A DNA stretch of 64,000 bases from Hemerocallis citrina (GCA_017893485.1 CM030363.1:172572686-172636685); one strand, 5' to 3'. Shown: positions 41,901-53,803, counted from the stretch's first letter. Program-made: numbers and translations. The notes: generated from the sequence alone by a model not told the origin.

Positions 41901-44900
41901 TGCTGATGTTTTGCTGATTAATTTTGGTATTGTTATTTGATTGCAGTGCACTTGAGGGAGCTGAGTCTAGTCTGTTTGTGGCATCTGGCATGTATGCTAG
42001 CTGTGCCGTGCTTTCGGCCCTGGTTCCTGCAGGTGGCCATATTGTTACGACGACTGATTGCTACCGAAGGATTAGGATGTTCATTGAGAATGAGCTTCCG
42101 AAGAAGGGAATATCGGTAATTGTTACTTCTGCGTACTTAATTTTTATTGCATGATGTTTTAACTAGCATTGTTGATCAAGGCTTTCTAACTGTTTATCCA
42201 TGATTGTTTATTGGTTTTTTGTTTCTTCCTGGCTAGTATCACGCCTCTGTTACTTTCATCTTCTTGAAAAGCATTTGATAAAAAAGAAATGGATTCTAGT
42301 TGGCAATGTAGACTCGATGCAAACCTAATGTAGTGTGTACTTTTTTCTTTCAAAAGAATTTAATTTCTGTTTGCTGCAAAGGGATCAAAGCCATATGGTG
42401 ACCCATGCTGAACTATAAAAATAAAATTCATCTAGTTGATTTCGCTTCCTGAACAAAATTTATTAAATTGTTCCCTGCTGGAGAGAATAGTATCATGATT
42501 TGACATGTAAATTTATATGCACAGAGTGGAAACCAAGAAAACATCTATTGTGTAATATTGATTAATGGAGGTACACATAGCAATTATTTCTAAATTAAGC
42601 AGATTGATCGATTTCTTAGTACTGTACTACCTTATAATATATATTCTGATGAATTTAAGTATCCCAATAATTATTTCACCAATTTAATTTGTATTATTCA
42701 TATGCCATATGATTAATATTTGAAACAAAGAAAATAATATGTGGTTACAATAACAATATTTGGCATATGAGTTGAAGAGATAATAATATAAAGAGATGAA
42801 GACAAGGTGATAAATGCTTTTGGGCAGGTATCAAGGACCAGTATTTGGGCTTACATCTTGTAATTTTTGTTGGTTATATGAAACATTTCGTGCTCTAATA
42901 TAAATTTCATGCTCATTAGAGCATGAAATATTGATTAGAGCATGAAGTCTTTAAAATTTCTGATTAATATTATATTATTTCTGGTTATATGAAACATTTC
43001 GTGCTCTAATATAAATTTCATGCTCATTAGAGCATGAAATATTGATTAGAGCATGAAGTCTTTAAAATTTCTGATTAATATTATATTATTTCATAATCTT
43101 AAGAGCATCCACTTATCGTTGCTGCTAAATTTTCATTAATCAATATTTCATAATATTGATTAATGGAGGTACACATAGCAATTATTTCTAAATTAAGCAG
43201 ATTGATCGATTTCTTAGTACTGTACTGCCTTCTAATAATATATATTCTGATGAATTTAAGTATCCCAATAATTATTCACCAATTTAATTTGTATTATTCA
43301 TATGCCATATGATTAATATTTGAAACAAAGAAAATAATATGTGGTTACAATAACAATATTTGGCATATGAGTTGAAGAGATAATAATATAAAGAGATGAA
43401 GACAACGTGATAAATGCTTTTGGGCAGGTATCAAGGACCAGAATTTGGGCTTACATCTTGTAATTTTTGTTGGTTATATGAAACATTTCGTGCTCTAATA
43501 CAAATTTCATGCTCATTAGAGCATGAAGTCTTTAAAATTTCTGATTAATATTATATTATTTCATAATCTTAAGAGCATCCACTTATCGTTGCTGCCAAAT
43601 TTTTGCATTTGGCAAATAGCTTTCGACATCAAGTGCTGTAGTCGTTATTGCTAAATTTAGAAGAGTAGACGATTTTTTTTAAAGCTTCTTTTTGGCCGGA
43701 CGGAAGAAGTTCTTCCATCCGAGCATTTTTTATTTTTTATTTTAAAAATTATTTTAATGGCATTTTTGTAATTATTGTAATGGAATTTTCGTAATTATTT
43801 TAAAAAATTTTGTAAAAAAATGTCTGGACGGATGAAGATCTTTTGTCTAGGCATTTTTTTCTTTTTTGATTTAAAAATTATTTTTATGGCATTTTCGTAA
43901 TTATTGTAATGGCTCGTATTTTTTGAAAAAAATGTGAATAAAATGCCTGGACGGATGAAGATCTCCCCGTCCAGTTTTTTTTTTTTTTTAAAAATTATTT
44001 TAATGGCATTTTCGTAATATTTTGGAAAGAAAATTCTGAACAAATTGCAGGATGGAAGATCTTCCGTCCGAGCATCTTTTTTTAATTTCTGAAATTTATT
44101 TAAAAGTCATTTAAAATTTTTTTAGATGGCATTTTAGTAATTTTGAGAAAAAAATATATTAAAATTTTTGGCGGACGTAAGATGATCTTCCGTCCGACCA
44201 TATTAAAAGAAAATTACATTGACGGAGCTTGATCCTCCGTCTTCTATATTTTAGCAATTGTCTAAAGCTTCTGCTATCTTTAGCGATCGACTATTCACTC
44301 ATATTCTAAATTTTGGGTTTTTGGAGAACGTTAGTGGGGTACTTTTTCAACTCAAATGTTATTTTTCGAGTTTTTAGCAAACGATAGTGGATGCTCTAAC
44401 TGCCACCATGCTGCATGCAAAATTTATGATAATATTTTCTAATTATCGAGAAAGACTCCCTTCCATATCTTGAAATTAGAAAGATAAGTACCTATTGAAG
44501 TGGAACTTGCGTGTTACTATCGAGAAAGTCTGGAGGTTCAAAGTCTTGTTTGATTGATAATGGGATCATGAATAGGGGTGTGTGGTCTTGATTCTTTCAT
44601 ATTGCATCTATCAAAACACCACTTTTTTCATTGATTAATTTTGGCCACATTTTGTAGCCTACAGTACACAGTTTCCATCAAATTTCATGAAATTTCTTAT
44701 TTCGTTGTTTTGGCATATTTTATGGGCTAGTCCACATTTTTTGGCTGTTTTTGGCAAATTTTATATTTTATTATTTTGGTCACATATTGTGGTCCACAGA
44801 TTTTGGCAAATTTCGTGAAATTCTGTATTTTCATATTTGGCCATATTTTGTGGTTTATAGTTTGGAGTTATCTTGCGTGCTTGATTTTCACAAGAACCAT

Positions 44901-47900
44901 AAAAGAAACTAGGACGTAAGAATCCTTCCAGAATGTGCCTAGAACAAATCATTTTCATCCACATCTGGGTACCCAAAGTCCAGGTGTTTTCCACTCCTCT
45001 TCCGACACAAGCTTCTTTGCCAAGCCTTCCCCATCAACTGTAAACTAGCCAACTGGCTATGCCAGATCAAGGTCAAAAGCAGCCTATGCCCGCTAATATT
45101 TCTTTTTTGACCATTTTCATGAAATTTTACATTTTAATGTTTTGGCCACATTTTTTGGGAAATAGTCCACAATTTTCAGCTGTTTTTGTATAATTTCGTA
45201 TTTCACTATTTTGACAACGTTTTGTGGGCTATATACCGTATTTCACTATTTTGACAACATTTATAGTCCACAGATTTGACCAATTTTGTGAAATACCGTA
45301 TTTCGCTGTTTTGGCTAAATTTCAGTTCACAGTTTTGGGCAAATTTTGTGAAATTCCGTATTTCATTGTTTCGGTCATATTTTATGGGTTTAAAAAATCC
45401 ATAGTTTTCGGCCAATTTTACAAAAATTTTGTATTTTACTATTTTGATCACATTTTGTTAGCTATTCCGTAGTTTTCGGATAGTTTTGTGAAATTCCATT
45501 TTTCAATATTTTGGCCACATTTAGTGTTTCTAAAGTCCACTGTTTTTTGTCAATTTTGCAAAATTATGTATTTCACTGTTTTGACTACATTTTGTGGGCT
45601 ATATTCTACAGTTTAGCCAATTTTGTGAATTTCGTATTTCACTGTTTTGACCACATTTTGTGGACTATTTAGTGTGCTAACGTCCACTGTTTTCGGCCGT
45701 TTTTGTCAGGTTTCATATTTCACTGGTTTTTGCCCCATTTTGTGGGCGATAGTCCACAGCTTTCTGCCAATTTTGTGAAATTCCGTATTTCACTATTTTG
45801 ACCACATTTTGTTGGTTGTCCACAGTTTTTGGTTGTTTTCACCAAATTTCATATTTCACTTGTTTGGTTATATCTTGTGTGCTAGTCTACGGACTTCTGT
45901 TAATTTTGTGAAATTTTGTATTTTGATATTTTGGTCACATTTTGTAGGATATAGTTTACAATTTTCGGCTATTCTTTTTTGGCCATTTTTTGGGCTATAG
46001 GCTACAGTTTTCGGCTGTTTTCGTTAAATTTTGTATTTTACTGTTTTGGCAACATTTTGTAAGTTATATTCCACAGTTGTGGTTGTTTTCACCAAATTTC
46101 ATATTTCATTTTTCATAGGTTACGGTCAATATATGAAATTTTGTATTTCACTGTTTTGTCGGCTATATAGTGCACGTATTTTGGCTGTTTTTGCCAAATT
46201 TTATATTTCACTTTTTGTGCCACATTTTGTTGGCTATATTTCATAATTTTTGGCCGTTATCACGACATCTCGTATTTCACTGGCCATTGTTTTCCGTTTT
46301 CGCGAAATTGTGTATTTCACTGTTTTGACCACTGTTAGCTATAGTTCACACTCCACAGTTTTTGACCGTTTTCGCTAAATTTTGTAGTTTGCTATTTTGG
46401 CCATATTTCACAGTTTTCGGCTAATTTCGCGAAATTTCGTATTTCACTATTTTGGCCACATTTTGGGACCGGTACGAGGAATTTTAAATATATCATGCTC
46501 TAATACAAATTTCATGCTCTAATTAAGATTTCATTTTGATTAGAGCATGAAATCTTTAAAATTTCTGATTCACCATGCACAATTTATGTTCATATTTTTT
46601 GATTATCGAGAAAGGCTTCCCTCCTCCATATCTTGAAAGTAAGATAGGTACCTACTGAAGTGAAACTCGCATGTTTCTGTCGAGAAAGTACCTTTTTCGT
46701 ATTGTTGGAAGGTCAAAGTCTTGGTTGGTTGATAATGGGTCCATGAATAGGTGCATGTTCTTGATTCTTTCATATTGCATCTATCCAAAAACCATTTTTT
46801 TTCATTGATTTTGTTACTGAATGATTTTGTATTCCCTTCCCTTCCCTTCCTTACAAGTAAGGAGAAGCAAGGTTCTTGTCATAGTGGTTCGTCAAGTTTT
46901 TAGATTCCAACTCCTTGTTGATTTTTGTAGTCTAGCAATGTATTGCTCATAATTCAAAAGGCCAATCAGAGAAAGCAGCCAATGTCTGAAAGCCTAGATT
47001 TTATGTATATATCTTTATACCTTCTGTTTAAAAAAAAAATTTAATTTTAATATTTGGTATAATTCATTTCTCTTTGTCCATCAGCCACCAAATTTCGTAT
47101 TTCATTTTTCACAGGTTACGGTCAATATATGAAATTTTGTATTTCACTGTTTTGTCGGCTATAGTGCACATATTTTCGCCGTTTTTGCCAAATTTTATAT
47201 TTCACTTTTTATTCCACATTTTGTTGGCTATATTTCATGATTTCCGGCCGTTATCACGACATATCGTATTTCACTGTCCATTGTTTTCCGTTTTCGCGAA
47301 ATTGTGTATTCCACAGTTTTTGACCGTTTTCGCTAAATTTTGTAGTTCTCTATTTTGGCCATATTTCACAGTTTTTGGCTAATTTCACGAAATTTCTTAT
47401 TTCACTATTTTGGCCACATTTTGGGGCTGGTATCAGGAATTTTAAATATATCATGCTCTAATACAAATTTCATGCTCTAATTAAGATTTCATTTTGATTA
47501 GAGCATGAAATCTTTAAAATTTCTGATTCACCATGCACAATTTATGTTCATATTTTTTGATTATCGAGAAAGGCTTCCCTCCATATCTTGAAATTAGTAA
47601 GATAGGTACCTACTGAAGTGAAACTCCCATGTTTCTGTCGAGAAAGTACCTTTTTCGTATTGTTGGAGGATCAAAGTCTTGGTTGGTTGATAATGGGTCC
47701 ATGAATAGGTGCATGTTCTTGATTCTTTCATATTGCATCCATCAAAACACCATTTTTTTTCATTGATTTTGTTACTGAATGATTTTGTACTCCCTTTCCT
47801 TCCCTTCCCTTCCTTACAAGGAGAAGCAAGGTTCTTGTCATAGTGGAGTTTGTCAAGTTTTTAGATTCCAACTCCTTGTTGATTTTTGTAGTCTAGCAGT

Positions 47901-48406
47901 GTATTGCTCATAATTCAAAAGGCCAATCAGAGAAAGCAGCCAATGTCTGAAAGCCTAGAATTTATTTATATATCTTTATACCTTCTGGTTAAAAAAAATA
48001 ATTTTAATATTTTGTATAATTCATTTCTCTTTGTCCATCGGCCATGTCCTTTGACACGAACAAATGACCTTTACATCGGCCACGGCCACGGCCATGGCCT
48101 GTGTGCATATCAAGTACACACTATTTCAAAAACATCTAATAACCAAGTTACTGGTACAAACACAAGCATCACATACTCATATACATGGACTGGCAAATTT
48201 ATATTTTATCAGATTTTCTGACGAAATACTTATTATTTTATTTGCCAGTGAGTACCATAAGATTCATGTAGATGTATTACAAATTGTGTTGAATGCACCA
48301 TAAAGAGAAGTCATGCCCAGAAATGTTTAAACAAGAGTGTATATAGTAAATAGACCTTCCAATTTTGTCCTTGTAATATCTATATATCTATATCTATATC
48401 TATCTA

Positions 48407-48469
<63 letters not shown>

Positions 48470-51400
48470 TAGATTTGCCCGTGGGCACGTGCCTACGGCA
48501 CGTCTTCGGAACGATACAAAATACGAAAAGCTCTGTAAACAATAAAACAACAATTATGTAGCTCAAGTTTGAATAGTATGACAATAATTAGTTGTAAATA
48601 AAAGTCCATGTTTCCATTAGTATATGTTGAAAAATAATTATAAATGGGGTTGTAAAATCTAACTTCTTAGAACTTTAAGTGTGGAAAATGATGAAATTTA
48701 ACTGTTGAAGAGATATTTGTTATTTTCAATAGAACATGTGCAATAAAAAAAACATAAAAATTCTGAAATTTACAAACCTGAAATCTTAAAATCTAAATTT
48801 CTAAATAAATAAAGAAAGAATGGGAGAGAGATGGGAGAGAAAAAAGAGAGAAATATGAAAAAGTGAAGAGAGAGAAGAGATAGATAGTAATAAAGTAATT
48901 GGTTTTTTTAGTTTTGGGGGAAATATTTGATTTTGGGGTTTGAAATTTTGGGGGGAAAATGTGTTTTGTGAGGTTAGATCTAGGCCTTTGATTTTGGGGG
49001 ATTGAAGGTGAGCCACTTGATAACTTATACTCTTTGTGATCATGTGTCCTATCTGTTACTCTTTTCTGCTTGGCTATGATTATGTATACCTGTCTGACAT
49101 GCGTGAATTCTCTTATTTCTTTTGTTCATATTGCAGGCAACTGTCATTGATCCTGCCGATATGAATTCTCTCAGTAATGCACTGGACAAGAACAATGTTA
49201 GTGTACACTTTTGCTTTGATAGATTTTCTTCTGTATTATCAGTTCCACCACAAAATATTACTGGTTGGTATGGTGGGCAGCGATATCTAGTTTGTTGGTT
49301 CTTTTACAATCTCTACTTATTCGCTAATTTTGTCCAGGTCTCTCTTTTCTTCACGGAATCCCCTACTAATCCATTCCTCCGTTGCATTGACATTAAGTTG
49401 GTTTCCGACCTTTGTCACAGCAAAGGAGCTTTGGTTTGTATTGATGGTACCTTTGCCTCACCTGTCAATCAAAAGCCCTTATCATTGGGGGCTGATCTTG
49501 TTGTTCATTCTGCAACTAAGTTTATAGCTGGTCATAATGATGTGAGTTAAAAAAAAATTCCTCTTTGCTAATTATGTTTATGTTTGGCATTGTTAATTAC
49601 TCTTTTTTTTGGATTAAGAGAGGTTCAATTTATTTCCAGGTTATTGCAGGCTGTGTCAGTGGTCCAGAGGAATTGATATCCAAGATTTGCCTGTATCATC
49701 ATATTATTGGTGGTGTCCTTGATCCCGTAAGTATGCAATTTCAGCATTAATTCCTATCGAGATATAAAAAAACTGTCGTCTTTATCTGATTATTTTGGCC
49801 TATGCTACTTGATTTCCTTTTATATGTGGTCATTATCTCCTGTTTATTATAGTTAAATTGGCTACTGCCACCATCTTTGCAGAATGCCGCATATATGATC
49901 TCTCGAGGTATGAAGACTCTGCATCTTCGTGTACAGTATCAGAATAGTATAGCATTTAGGATGGCCCAGCTTTTAGAGGAACATCCCAAGGTACATATAG
50001 TTGTCCTCTTTTCTAGTGTAATCATAAATCGTAGTCATTCTTCTTTTGATGAGAATTTCTCTCCACACCCGGACGTAAAAGGGGAAAAAATCAATGATTT
50101 CTTCCTGAATATCTTGTCTATGTATGCCAAATCAAAATTTAATTTTTTCCCGCAACGTTCGTTATGATTATTTTCTGACTTGTTTCTGCTCTTTATTCTT
50201 ATCCAAATATCTCCGATGTATATTGTCCAAAGAAGAACTTATATCTGCATAATTTTGTAGCTTATCTGTCTTTGTTATGTTAGAATTAATTCACTAAAGT
50301 ATAAAGCAATGACTCATTTTGTTGGGAGTAAAGATTGCTTGAAGTGGGGGATGATGCTATTTCTCTGACCAACAGAAGAGAAAATGACTTTTGGATGTCA
50401 AATTTTGGTATCAAAGTTAGTTTATGAAGACAACTGGAGTTTATTAGTATTCTGGTGGATTGCACAGTAAATTAATTGAATATGAATTTTGAACTGTTTC
50501 TTCAAATTTGTTGCTAAATTAGGGTTCTAGAAGGCATGAGACCTAGAGGGCCATGGTACCTGCCTAATCAAAATTCAGAGAAAATAAATTGGGCTTTCAC
50601 TTTTTTATTTTGTTTGTTGGTATTCATGATGTTAACTGTGCATCCAAAAATTCTGCTTAGTTATTTAGCAAAACAAGAAAATGAACATTTTTGGCTTCCT
50701 TACCTATAGCCACCACCTCAAATGGGTAAGATTCACTCTTTTTATACAAGGGATGCATGTGGGTAGACACTGATGATGCATCACAATGCTTGTATAATTT
50801 TTGTAAAGGATAGGTGTTATACCTTTATGAGGAGAAGGGAAAACTTGGCATTACAAAAATTTTATGGTTCTTTTCGGTGTTTTTGGGCACAATAAGCACT
50901 GGCGAAGACTGATATTAATGTAACACAGTTTCTTACTGACTAGTTCGATGGAGTGAATAGTGTGGTTATATATTTTTATGCATTCAGATTTACTTAGGTA
51001 ATCCTCCTCTTGCTCTCACAATGAAATTCTTATGTTTGTATTGCCAGATAATACGCGTATATTATCCGGGCCTGCCTAGTCATCCGGAGCATCACATTGC
51101 TAAGCAGCAAATGACTGGTTTTGGTGGTGTGGTCAGTTTTGAGGTCAGTAAAGTCCTGTTATAATTATTCGAAATAGTTGTCAAAGAAATATCATAATCT
51201 ACACTATTGGCTTCACTGGGTTGTACATTTTGCACATTATTGTATGCATCATGTTGCTTTATCTTACTTTTTATGCCATTGTTCACAAGTTATGAACCTT
51301 TTAACTTATACTCTTTGATGCAATCGATTCTGCAGTTAGCCGGTGGCTTGCAGGAGACTATAAAGTTCATTGATTCTTTGAAAATACCATACCTTGCACC

Positions 51401-51674
51401 CTCTTTTGGAGGCTGCGAGAGTATAGTTGACCCACCTGCTATCATGTCTTACTGGTATTGGCATAAACTTGTTAAAATCCTTTTAATAATTTCATTTTAT
51501 GTAATATGGAAATTGGGGTTCTCCTAACATCGTTTTTTCAAATGAATGAACAGGGATAGCAAGTCAGAGAGAGACAAGTACGGGATCGGAGAGAACCTGA
51601 TCAGGTTCAGTTTTGGACTAGAGGGCTTTGAGGATTTGAAGGCCGATATCTTTAATGCCTTAGAAGCTATGTAA
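38997..51674 (+). CDS. CGS1: Cystathionine gamma-synthase, chloroplastic, 11 exons
   Basis: PLP enzyme joining O-phosphohomoserine and cysteine to cystathionine, the committed step of methionine synthesis in plastids. Exons: 38997-39408, 39508-39611, 41547-41620, 41947-42115, 49137-49196, 49338-49541, 49640-49726, 49883-49990, 51048-51143, 51336-51454, 51554-51674. All introns are GT-AG and phases agree, giving 1554 nt and 517 aa. A Ser/Ala-rich plastid leader precedes the MTO1 region (residues 61-71). The catalytic core includes YGRYGNPTT, TTTDCYR, FFTESPTNPFLRC, the PLP lysine in DLVVHSATKF (Lys 334), MTGFGGVVSFE and APSFGGCESIVD. It is about 45 residues shorter than Arabidopsis CGS1, mostly between MTO1 and SDASLLVHAGER. 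Intron 4 is 7 kb and full of repeats. No frameshift or stop, so it looks functional. A plastid CGS paralogue is the only real alternative. Confidence 0.95.
39177..39209 (+). promoter_or_regulatory. MTO1 nascent-peptide arrest region of CGS exon 1
   Basis: The encoded LRNCSNIGVAQ (residues 61-71) matches the MTO1 motif RRNCSNIGVAQ, which in Arabidopsis CGS1 stalls the ribosome in response to S-adenosylmethionine and triggers decay of its own mRNA. The preceding FVRQLSIKA and following AASW are also conserved. The first Arg is Leu here (CTC, one base from CGC), and the residue at the Arabidopsis stall position Ser94 is Thr. Confidence 0.85.
39739..39892. mobile_element. Small foldback MITE in CGS intron 2
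   Basis: The left end taatgctacacctgttacca and the reversed right end taatgcttctgccactatca are imperfect inverted repeats, joined inside by paired blocks gtgacacactccaatagg / ccaataggagcgtgtcac. Target duplication not clear. Confidence 0.6.
40002..40598. mobile_element. PIF/Harbinger-type MITE in CGS intron 2, 597 bp
   Basis: The termini gagcatccacaatcgg and, reversed, gagcatccacaatggt are flanked by the 3-bp duplication tta (39999-40001, 40599-40601), as expected for PIF/Harbinger. The centre contains palindromic blocks such as gggacgggatgtcccgtcc and gagacatgttgtctc. No coding capacity. Confidence 0.85.
41651..41867. mobile_element. hAT-type MITE in CGS intron 3, 217 bp
   Basis: Termini caggggcgaagcc and, reversed, caggggcggggct; perfect 8-bp duplication gactgttt on both sides (41643-41650, 41868-41875), the hAT size. 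It contains repeated ggggggccaa blocks. Confidence 0.88.
42540..43600. repeat. Tandem segmental duplication in CGS intron 4
   Basis: The segment starting aatattgattaatggaggta at about 42553 is repeated from about 43152 with small differences (both hold gcagattgatcgatttctta and ggcaggtatcaaggacca). Inside the first copy a 111-bp block starting ttggttatatgaaacatttc is itself doubled (about 42870 and 42981). The first copy ends with the first 30 bp of the MITE found at 43573, so the duplication happened after that MITE inserted. Confidence 0.85.
43573..44396. mobile_element. PIF/Harbinger-type MITE in CGS intron 4, 824 bp, with palindrome modules
   Basis: Termini gagcatccacttatcg and, reversed, gagcatccactatcgt, with 3-bp duplication taa (43570-43572, 44397-44399). 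The interior repeats a module of about 100-120 bp: a ggacgga...tccgtcc palindrome, then a run of t and the block ggcatttt(c)gtaattatt. It belongs to the same family as 40002-40598 but carries a different palindrome set. Confidence 0.85.
44640..46480. repeat. Degenerate tandem array in CGS intron 4, unit about 85-90 bp
   Basis: Units of the type attttgtgggctatagtcca, cagttttcggccgtttttg, ccaaatttcgtatttcactg, ttttggccac recur about 20 times with heavy divergence. A non-repeat insert of about 250 bp occupies 44850-45100. More units recur at 47090-47430. No coding capacity is credible. It resembles an intronic minisatellite. Confidence 0.8.
46092..48045. repeat. Direct duplication of about 1 kb in CGS intron 4
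   Basis: 46092-47088 and 47089-48045 are near-identical copies, both starting ccaaatttc-tatttcattttt and ending cattttctctttgtccatc-like sequence. Shared markers include aggttacggtcaatatatga, tttctgattcaccatgcaca and aaggccaatcagagaaagca. Small indels distinguish them (997 and 957 bp). Confidence 0.88.
48409..48468. repeat. (TA)n microsatellite
   Basis: About 58 bp of ta repeats after a tatc-rich stretch, ending at the Helitron-like end. Confidence 0.95.
48469..48700 (-). mobile_element. Helitron-like 3' end (non-autonomous) in CGS intron 4
   Basis: On the minus strand the sequence ends with hairpins CGTGCCGTAGGCACG and TGCCCACGGGCA, three bases, then CTAG followed by host T, the expected Helitron 3' terminus. 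The adjoining body (48495-48660) has a related copy at 33949-34115. The 5' TC end is not identified, so the right boundary is arbitrary. Confidence 0.5.
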
Positions 51675-51964
51675 TATTGTCTCTATTCTATTATGTAGTC
51701 GAACCTGGTCTTCTCATCGTATGCCCTTTAATTTTCTCTGTTTTATTAGTACTAGTAAAGCGAATCTGCTGCTTCTCAGGTTTCATGTTGATGACAATTA
51801 GACATTATTATGGGTGTTTTCTAAACTTCATTTCGAAAAATTTTGATTGTTTTTTCGTGCCTTGTTGAATGTCTTCGTTATGTATGTTTTGTTGTCGACC
51901 AAAATTTACTAAATAGAGGTAGTCGATAACTGTGTTACAATTTGGTTAGTTATACTATTCAATC

Positions 51965-52279
51965 AGGAAGAAAGTACTTCTCGGATAGTCTACCAAGTTC
52001 TCACGAAGTTCAACATCTCCATAGATCACTTGTCCGTCGAGATTCCGTTGTTTCTCACAAGAAAATACTTTCCAATAATCAGGAAGTTAGATCTGAAGGG
52101 CACCGATGCTCCAATTCTCAGAGAGCAAGAGGAAGGTGTGGGAGTTAAAGTATTGCTTTTGCGTTGAAAGCCAAAGCTATGTTTTGTTTTGACTACAAAC
52201 TGGAGTAACTTTGTTAAAGATTATGGGCTTAGGGAAAAGGTTGTGATCAAGTTCTATGCAGGAGAGGAGAATTTTTTTT

Positions 52280-52321
<42 letters not shown>

Positions 52322-52377
52322 GGGTTATAATGAGGGAGTATTTCATGATTGAAATTGTATGCAAAGGTGAGTGAGAC
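51965..52377 (+). pseudogene. B3-domain pseudogene
   Basis: Frames here decode to pieces matching the intact gene at 53321-53803: FLTRKYFPII, then TTNWSNFVKDYGLREKVVIKFY (TTNWDKFVKSRALKHKDVIKFY there) and REYFMIEI. Frameshifts, a stop near 52170 and a T18/G30 homopolymer inside the last third break it. It is a decayed tandem paralogue lying between CGS and the intact copy. Confidence 0.75.
52272..52319. repeat. T18-G30 homopolymer junction
   Basis: Eighteen T are followed by thirty G inside the B3 pseudogene. Such long G runs are rare in plant DNA and are error-prone to assemble. Confidence 0.95.
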
Positions 52378-52379
52378 GA

Positions 52380-53320
52380 TCGGGTTCAAGGGAATGGTGG
52401 TCGAAAAATCGTGGGTTAATGGCTTTTGATTATAATAGTGAAAAATATTAGGGTCTTTTGTTACACACAATTGTTAGTTTCTTGTGTTTTTCTTTTCATT
52501 CTCTTGATTTACTTTAATTGTCTATGTTTTATTAGTATTATTAGTAAAATGACTCTGCTGCTTGTCAGGTTTGATGTCGATAGTCTATAATGTTCTTGAT
52601 AAGTAACATTATTGTGGGTGTTTTCTAATCTGGCCCGAGAATATATTTTGTTGTTCTGAGATTCCTATGCTTAGAACTTTGTTAGTCAGAATACGACTCT
52701 GTAATATAGTTAACGAGGAGTATATCTTGTATTTTCGTTTACTTTGATATGCATTTTGTTGTTCTGCAATGACTGCTTAGAACTTTGTTTGCGGGGATAC
52801 GACTGTCATAGAGTTGATGAATCGTATATCTTGTATTTTTTGTATTTCCTCAGTTCTCCCCCTACTGATGATCATGGTATCATCACATATAATTTAGTTC
52901 GACTACATATTGTTCTCATGTTTTGTATATCAGCAAGATATCCAGCCACATTCTAAATTAAACTCTAATTTTATAAATTAAATACTAAATTATAGAAAAA
53001 TATCCAAACTTTTTAACTGTTTTTTTTTAAAAAAAAATTAAATACTACAATATTTTTCTGTTTCTGTTTATTCCACAGGCTGGATCAAGGATAAATATAA
53101 CATTTTTTAAATTTTTTGCTAACAGGATAAACATTAACATAGGTAAATTAAATTCAATATTTACCTCAATCTATCCCACAACACTACTTTTTATCCATTA
53201 TAACGAGCATATAAATTACCAACTTCAGTTATATATAATATTAAAAAAAACACTACTTTATTAATATGATTCAACTTAAATAAACAAGAACAAAGAGAGG
53301 GGGAAAAAAAAAAAACCACA
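52380..53320. other. AT-rich spacer between B3 pseudogene and B3 gene
   Basis: No gene seen. The repeated phrases tttgttgttctg and gaactttgtt (about 52650-52800) suggest a small internal duplication. A TATA-like tatataatatt at about 53231 lies 90 bp before the B3 start codon. Confidence 0.5.
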
Positions 53321-53803
53321 ATGGAAGAAGGAACAACTTCAACAACCTCTCCCTTGGCTACGACTACTCGCAAGCTCTTTGGAAAGGTTCTCACAGAAGA
53401 CGATATCTCGACAGGTCAGTTAACGATACCCAATTATGATGCTGCCAGGTACTTACCGAGAATCGTCAAGTACGATTCGCAGGGCAACCCCCTCATTGGC
53501 GAAGGCATCATGCTACCTTTGTTGGAAAAGAAGAAGAACGAGCTGTGGGAGTTCAGGTACTGCGTTTGCACCAAAAACAGAACCTATGCGTTGACTACAA
53601 ACTGGGATAAGTTTGTCAAGTCCCGTGCTCTGAAGCACAAGGATGTGATCAAGTTTTACGAATGCGAGGAAACATGGGAGGAAATAACGAGGGAGTATTT
53701 CATGATTGAAATTGAAGAAAGCGCGAAAAAGGAGAAGGGCGCCGATTATAAGGGACTGAAAGAGGTTAATAAGTGGTTATATGGACTATGTACTCGCCCA
53801 TGA
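53321..53803 (+). CDS. Small B3-domain protein, 160 aa
   Basis: Plant B3 domains bind DNA in the nucleus. The protein has a short Thr/Ser-rich N terminus (1-17), then the B3 pattern: LFGKVLTEDDIS (first strand), LTIPNYDAARYLP, a loop, WEFRYCVCTKNRTYALTTNW, and FVKSRALKHKDVIKFYEC, covering residues about 18-125, followed by a short charged tail. The order and spacing match the B3 fold although sequence similarity to ABI3/RAV-type domains is moderate; it resembles the small stand-alone B3 proteins of plants. Single exon; start is the first ATG after an upstream A-rich leader. A broken paralogue lies upstream. Target genes cannot be inferred. Confidence 0.75.
   Translation: MEEGTTSTTSPLATTTRKLFGKVLTEDDISTGQLTIPNYDAARYLPRIVKYDSQGNPLIGEGIMLPLLEKKKNELWEFRYCVCTKNRTYALTTNWDKFVKSRALKHKDVIKFYECEETWEEITREYFMIEIEESAKKEKGADYKGLKEVNKWLYGLCTRP

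Noticed and set aside
43795..44043. Lys/Ile/Phe-rich minus-strand frame inside the 824-bp MITE
   Set aside because: A by-product of the palindrome modules and poly(T) runs.
44640..47400. Intronic open frames rich in Phe/Ile/Tyr (for example 45224-45472, 47074-47382)
   Set aside because: They decode the degenerate 85-90-bp repeat in successive frames and are not independent genes.
48064..48303. Open frame with gccacggccacggccatggc
   Set aside because: Short GC-rich repeat in an intron, no homology seen and no continuation.
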